Shown in pieces: positions 58,755-64,000 of a stretch of 64,000 nucleotides of DNA. The position numbers and the translations under genes are program-made. The notes below the pieces were generated by a model, which saw nothing but the letters and a program-made list of their open reading frames with translations, was not told the DNA's origin and ran no database searches. This DNA comes from Tolypocladium sp. Sup5 PDA-1. Its lineage: Eukaryota; Ascomycota; Sordariomycetes; Hypocreales; Ophiocordycipitaceae. Each line of letters begins with the position of its first letter. Within the stretch, counting starts at the first letter, position 1. The stretch is taken from the NCBI GenBank assembly GCA_000750105.3, contig JPHH03000037.1:124001-188000 (forward strand). Reading direction: 5' to 3'.

Positions 58755-60459
58755 CAACCGGCACGACATCCCCTACCCACCCGAACCATACCTACATTGC
58801 CAGCCTTGCTCTTGACAGCATCACCCGCCATTCTGCCAAGACACCTCATCCATCACTTCTCTCACAGGAGGGGGAAAGGGAAAAAAGGTAACTGCCACAG
58901 CGCCGTTGACGCCTCAGTGGACCTGAGTGCCGCCGTGGCGTTGCGTCTCTGCCGTGCGCTCCAGTCGGTTCGAACGAGTCCCGCAAATCGACCCGTCGGG
59001 TCCCCCCGGAATACCAAGCATTTTTGTCCTGCCGTCGAGATCGCGTGTCTCCCCTTCCCTCCACCAGCACCTGTTTGTGGTGGTGCCCGCGGCCCGCTCG
59101 AGCTCAGAGGGGGGGGACGGAGCCCAGGCCGGAGCCCGCCCGAGACGACCAAAGGGCAGCGCCGTAGCGACAGCCATGGGGTTTCCACCCACCCATCACT
59201 ATGAACTCGGTTCGGGGCCTTTGTTCGTCCAGGCCTTCCAAGTTCCATGCTCCGAGGTGTTGTCAACTTCGCTCGCGGGCTGTGTTACCTGCCACGAGAG
59301 TTGAATGCTCTGCTGCACGCACGCCAATCTGTTTTGCTTGGCTGCTTGCGTGCCTTCTGTTAGCGACCGCAGCCTGGCCTTGTCCCACAGAAGCTGTTTC
59401 TTTAAAACGCCGCGTTGCCATTGTTGTAACCCATGTCCGGTAGCAGGCCTTGCTTGGTCTGCATACATCCGCGGCGACAAGGCAGCTTCAAATTTGCAAT
59501 ATCTTGGTTTGTACTCGTAGGTTGAAGTAAGGCGGCGAGTATTCCGTTTCAATAGCGCGCCCTCCGCGCGGAATCGTCCCAAGTTTCCATCGGTATTCCA
59601 CCCCGGCAATACCGGCCTGGCCGTCCTTTGTCTTCATCTCGCTGTTGTCATTCGCCGTCTTCGCCGTCGTCTAGCGACGTTACCGACCTCGTCTCGGTTC
59701 GACTGCGCCCTGGCAGCCAAGCATTGCGCTTCGCGAGGCACTGCCCCTCTGCACTTTTATTTTTCCCTCTTCGTCCTAGGGCCCAAGTCACGCACGGCGT
59801 CTTACATTTCGTGCGTCTGAGGGCCCATGGTTCGTCAATCCCCGTATCTTGAGGGAATCTTGGGAAGGCGGCGTCCCAAAGCGGCAACCGTGCCGCCACG
59901 ATGGCGTCCTCCCAGCCCAACAGAGCATTTGCCCTACCCTGAACTCGTCTCCCCACTGCAAGTTCGGGTATTACTGTAGAAGCCCACTTTGTTCGGCACG
60001 TCGGCGATGTGATCAAGGAGATGCTGTTGCGAGGTGGAGCCTCTGCGTGCGTTGGCGTGGCACAGCTCTTCCGAGACAGGTAGTGATGGACAGGCTGGAT
60101 GTCTGCTACGCTGCAAAGCGCAGGTCTCAGACGTCAGGACGCCATTCGCTGTCTACCTACACACACCATCACCCAACCACGACCCAAATCCAGGCGCTCG
60201 GTAGCCCGTGGCGGCAAGGTCCCCCCCCAAAGCCACGCTGTTGGGAGGCGCACAAAATCAAAATTCAATCGGGGACTTCACAGATCTGGCTGTTGGGTGC
60301 GCACGTCGGCGGCGCACGCTCCGTAATAGGTAGCTGCTGTGCTTTAAGCCTACCTAGGTTCAAGGCACCCACTGCCGAAGACTCCGTCGCGGCACGATGA
60401 GGCACAGCGGCGCGCGTGTCGAGAGTCACCCAACGACACCCGACGCCAACTTCAACGAC

Positions 60460-60460
<1 letters not shown>

Positions 60461-60493
<33 letters not shown>
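60461..60493 (+). repeat. CAG trinucleotide microsatellite
   Basis: Eleven uninterrupted CAG units in intergenic DNA. No convincing gene covers it. Confidence 0.95.
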
Positions 60494-60496
<3 letters not shown>

Positions 60497-61808
60497 CACC
60501 TCACACGACCAGGAGTAAAATCGCTCAGGCAAAACAGCCACGGCGCCACGCAGAGACACTTTGGCACATGATGGATGTCCAGGTCCTGGGGACGGCTGGG
60601 GGCCCTAACGCTGCCACTGATCAAAGTGGGCTAATTCTGGTGTCGGAGGCTGTCGTTTAACCACTGCAACGATGCAGCTGGACGTTTGGAACACACGGCA
60701 AGCCATGTCCAGTCCATCCATCTCTCCCAGCCAGCGCGAAACCCCTGCCTGTCCCCTTGAGGACCCTTGCAGGACCTGACGCTAAAGCTGGCGGCGTCGA
60801 TGGTCCCCTTCCCCCCTTCCTACGGTAACGATTTGCAGCCAAGAAGGCTCAGCCTGGCTAGTCGTGATGGCATCAGCCCCTTGGGTTTTCCACCACTCGG
60901 CCAATTGGCTTCCACGGACCGTAGCCACCAGGGCAGACATCGGCTCGCGGTCCGCTGCCAAGTAGGTTCCTAAAGCAGGCAAGCACTGCCATTGGATCCT
61001 CTTCCATGATGAGCCCAGCTGTTTCTTTTCTGCCGGATTGTCTCGGATCTTGTCGAATCCTCTCCTCCCTTTCTTTGCCCAGTCCCCCCATGCCATGCCC
61101 CCCGGACGGGATATATTTCTTATTGTTAGCCCTCCACGGTCTGGCCTGAGCTGCTGAGGCACAGTGAAAGGAGGGAATCACACTTGATCTGTCGAGTACC
61201 GTCCGCTGCGACTCTACGGGCCAGACTACTGCACCTCGAGCTATTACAGCACAGAACCCTCGAATAGGATCAGAGAGAGGCGCCAAAACGTCTCTACCCC
61301 GGCCGGCTCTTCGATCAGCGTGCCGTGCCCCCCTCGTCGACTCTATATCTGTACTTGTGCGGGTCAAAAAAGTAGAAAACATCCAGTTCATCTTCCTCCT
61401 CCTCCACCCTCCTCCACAGGCTCGTCGTCCTCAGCACGTCACACCCTCTTACTCGTGCGCCCTTGTGTGGCGCTCGGGGCTTGGCTTCAATCTTTCCTTT
61501 TCCCACCTCGTCACTTCTCTCATCATTCCTTAAGAGATCTGATCCGCGCCCTCCTCCCCGCGTACGGTCTCGCTTCAGCCTCAACTGTCATCCTTTCTTT
61601 TTCCCACTCCCTTCGTGCGTCCAAGCGTGTGTTTGTGCGTTTCGATAGAGAAACAGGTAGAGATAGAGATAGACAAAAGGGTCGTCCTCGTCATCACCTA
61701 CCACCCACCGCCTGCCACCTCACCGCGCGACCCGAAGCTTACCTCCCATCACCAACAACGACAAGCCACGACAAAACACCGCAGCACTTCAACAACACCG
61801 CCATCAAG

Positions 61809-63042
61809 ATGGGTTGGGTCGTCAACGCCGCCCCTGAGGTCAACGACGAGTCGCAGTACCCGACCATCATCGCCATATGCTGTGTCCTCTCCGTCCTGTC
61901 CATCGCCATTGTCAGCTGCCGACTCTATATCCGCGCCACGGCCCGCGGTCTCGCCAGCGATGACTGGATGGCAGCCTTGGCCATGGTTTTTGCCCTCATC
62001 TACTCCATCCTCTGCATCGTCCGTAAGTTCAGCCCCGTTCCGGCTCCATACACAAATACAATGATCACTGGACTCACTGCTTGGCAACAGAGACCAAGTA
62101 TGGCTTGGGGCTGCCCGTGAAGTCGCGGCCAGATGACAATCTCGTCCCCTACACGCGAGTCAACTTTGCTGGTCGCCCCATCTACCAGATCGGAATCAGC
62201 TTCTTCAAAATCGCCCTTTTGATCAGCTACCTGCGCCTGCTCAAGGGCACGGACCAGAAGACGTACCGCAGGGTCGTCTGGGCCACCATCATCCTCGTCT
62301 TCCTCGCCCATCTGGGATGCGCCTTGTCTCTCATCTTCGCCTGCACGCCCGTCGACAAGTCCTGGAACCCGCTCAAAGCCGGAAGCTGCCTGCCTCCCGG
62401 TCCGTCCTTCACCGGCTACGCCGTCGTGACCATCATCTCCGATGTCGTCGTTGCGCTGCTGCCGATTCCTGTCCTGTTGAGGCTCAACGTTCGCCTGGAG
62501 AAGAAGGTTGGCCTCATCGGCATCTTCATGCTCGGTCTGTTCACGACTCTCTGCTCCATTCTGCGGTACCTGCAGATCGAACGAATCCAGCATGGCGACG
62601 GCAACTCCACCATGCTGGTGCTTTGGGGCACCATTGAATTCAACGTCGGCGTAAGTTGCCCCGCGACAAGCGATTTGATTCTTGTGCTTCACCCACTAAC
62701 CGTACTTTTCTGCAGAACATGGTCTCGTCTCTTCCATTCCTCGCCCCTGTGTGCATGAAGAAGGCCAGAGACTACCACACCAAGCACTCTGGAAACGGGT
62801 ACGGCTCGTCGCACGGCATGAGCCGCAGCCGCGGCCTGAAGAACGGCGATCACTACAAGCTGAGCGACGTCAGCCAGGACAAGAGCGCATTCGTGTCGGC
62901 CAACAAGTCCGGCAGCGAGGAGAACATTCTGCACAACAACGCAATCCTAAAGTCAGTCACGTACACCGTTCAGGTAGACGAGGACAAGGCCGGCACCGGC
63001 AAGGTAAGCCGCCGTCGCCACGACTCGGACTTGAATGTCTGA
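61809..63042 (+). CDS. Pth11-like integral membrane protein, fungal rhodopsin domain
   Basis: Three exons, 61809-62022, 62091-62650 and 62716-63042, give 366 residues. The joined exons give CIVQTKYGLGLPV, a conserved junction in this family. Features of the fungal rhodopsin-like domain (PF20684) are visible: LASDDWMAALAMVFAL, QIGISFFKIALLISYLRLL, a CALSLIFACTPVDKSWN loop and SDVVVALLPIPVLLRLN. Six to seven membrane helices are predicted by eye. No cysteine-rich CFEM domain precedes them. The C-terminal tail is hydrophilic and Ser/Lys-rich, hence probably cytosolic. Related Pth11 proteins act as surface sensors at the plasma membrane, but most family members, including this one, have no known ligand. 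Confidence 0.9.
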
Positions 63043-64000
63043 ATGTGATTTTACGCGTCTTATGTATTGACGGAGGGGAGGCTGAGCGACGTCCTTGATT
63101 TGGGGCAAGCCTTACACATAAAAGTTTCGGCCATGTATATTATTTGGACCCCAGTCAGGATCTCGGGCGTAATTTTTGATATTCTTTACACTGGAGGTTC
63201 CTATCGGGTCTTTTCTGGATATACCTGCAATCAAAAGGACGAGGCGACGAATGAGTGCCTATTTCACGATCAATCTATCTGAATAAGACCAATTGAAATT
63301 GAACTGCCTTACGAGTACTGCGATGAAGTCATGAATTGCCCCGGCGACTGTCTGTGCTGAAGAACCTGGGGTCAACCGTCAGACCGATCGGAGCGAACCA
63401 ACATCGCTAGTCCTGGTCGCGATAAGTCACATTTTTTCCAGAGTGCGCGAATTCGCACAGACGCGCTGATCCGGGAATCGGCAGGCCTGTCTGCGGTGTG
63501 GCAGCGTGCATGAAGTGGCTTGGAAGCACGCAGGGTAGGGTTGTTTCTGATTGATGCAGCAAGTTCCTGGGTGTAACGAGGGCTGATTGCGCAATTGTGC
63601 AGCGGCTGAACTTGTCTATTTCAGACACGTCTAAAACTGCGACGAGAGAACCTGGAAAAGTGGTGATGGTCTTGCATGTACTCCGTACTCGTCCGTACTC
63701 GTACGAGTTACGTGTCCTGGACCTCCTCGGCCGTTTGGCCCGTCTGTCAACTCCTTTTTTCTCTTCAAGGTTTCATTCCAGCCCGAGTCTTGCCTCCCTG
63801 TCTGCCGACGCCACAGTTCGTGTTGTCCATCTCTGGTCTACGGAGGCTATGTACTCCATATATCCCATGTAATTGGCCGACATTAGGTTACCAAAGGAAG
63901 GGAAAGGGAAGACGAAAAGCTCCACGTATAACACAACAGTCCCCTTCTATAGTCCGTAGGTAGCCACCGCAGCGCGGAAACCTTAATGGACCACCTTGTC
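63043..64000. other. Downstream region, no gene seen
   Basis: No recognised gene. GTACTCCGTACTCG and TCGTACGAGTTACG-type words cluster at 63678-63712, and a TAGTCCGTAGGTAG word lies near 63951. Confidence 0.5.

Larger units (their letters stand above)
57249..61808. other. 4.6 kb divergent intergenic region
   Basis: Separates the divergent MFS and rhodopsin-like genes. It holds clustered GTAGTCCGTAG-type words (57343-57362, 58601-58630), one exact GTACGAAGTAC copy, an alternating purine-pyrimidine tract (58088-58130) and a CAG microsatellite. The last 500 bases are C/T-rich, as expected for the leader of the plus-strand gene. No protein family recognised. Confidence 0.5.

Noticed and set aside
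63001..63010. GTAAGC as a further donor near the end of the rhodopsin-like gene
   Set aside because: The frame reads through it to a stop 12 codons later, and I saw no downstream exon continuing the family; an extra 3' exon remains possible but unsupported.

Overview
The window looks like a piece of a GC-rich filamentous ascomycete chromosome, most likely Hypocreales (Sordariomycetes). The genes carry short introns (about 43-90 nt) with GTRNGT donors, CTAAC/CTGAC-type branch sites and YAG acceptors. Their families are typical of that group: DUF1752/DUF3295 regulator, C2H2 plus fungal_trans factor, Pth11-like rhodopsin-fold protein, allantoate-permease-like MFS protein, Med13 and eRF3/Sup35 with a Q/Y/G-rich head. 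The species cannot be fixed from sequence alone. No rRNA, convincing tRNA, CRISPR array or intact transposon was seen.

Layout. 1-2301 has no recognisable gene and ends in a TATA-type promoter. 2302-3294 (+) encodes a calcineurin-like metallophosphoesterase. 3295-19518 is a roughly 16 kb stretch without a recognisable gene; it keeps high GC, so it does not look like RIP-mutated transposon debris. 19519-21315 (+) is a Mks1-like DUF1752/DUF3295 protein, 23843-27057 (+) a two-finger C2H2 transcription factor in five exons, and 27919-29061 (+) a nitronate monooxygenase. On the minus strand follow an F-box/WD-like protein (29199-31158) and Mediator subunit 13 (31794-36402). At 37.1-39.0 kb lie a doubtful small ORF and an F-box gene that seems one C short in a C7 run. 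A Yrb30-type Ran-binding protein (39309-41244, -) is divergent from SUP35/eRF3 (42016-44322, +). PEP carboxykinase (47657-50785, +) has eight exons and one intron of about 0.9 kb. At 52.6-54.6 kb lie relics of a killer-toxin-like GH18 chitinase and of a PLC-like phosphodiesterase. An MFS transporter (55355-57248, -) and a Pth11-like membrane protein (61809-63042, +) finish the window.

The intact genes are mostly housekeeping or regulatory: translation termination, Ran transport, Mediator kinase module, gluconeogenesis, and nitrogen/Ras-cAMP signalling. They do not form a pathway or a biosynthetic cluster. The accessory part is the chitinase/PLC relic pair. The most unusual non-coding signal is a short near-palindromic word, GTACGAAGTAC, with six exact copies, all intergenic. 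I did not find clear evidence of a wholly new biological system. The best candidates for follow-up are that dispersed word, the 63-bp tandem repeat at the 3' end of the Ran-binding gene, the apparent F-box frameshift, and the 16 kb gene-poor block.
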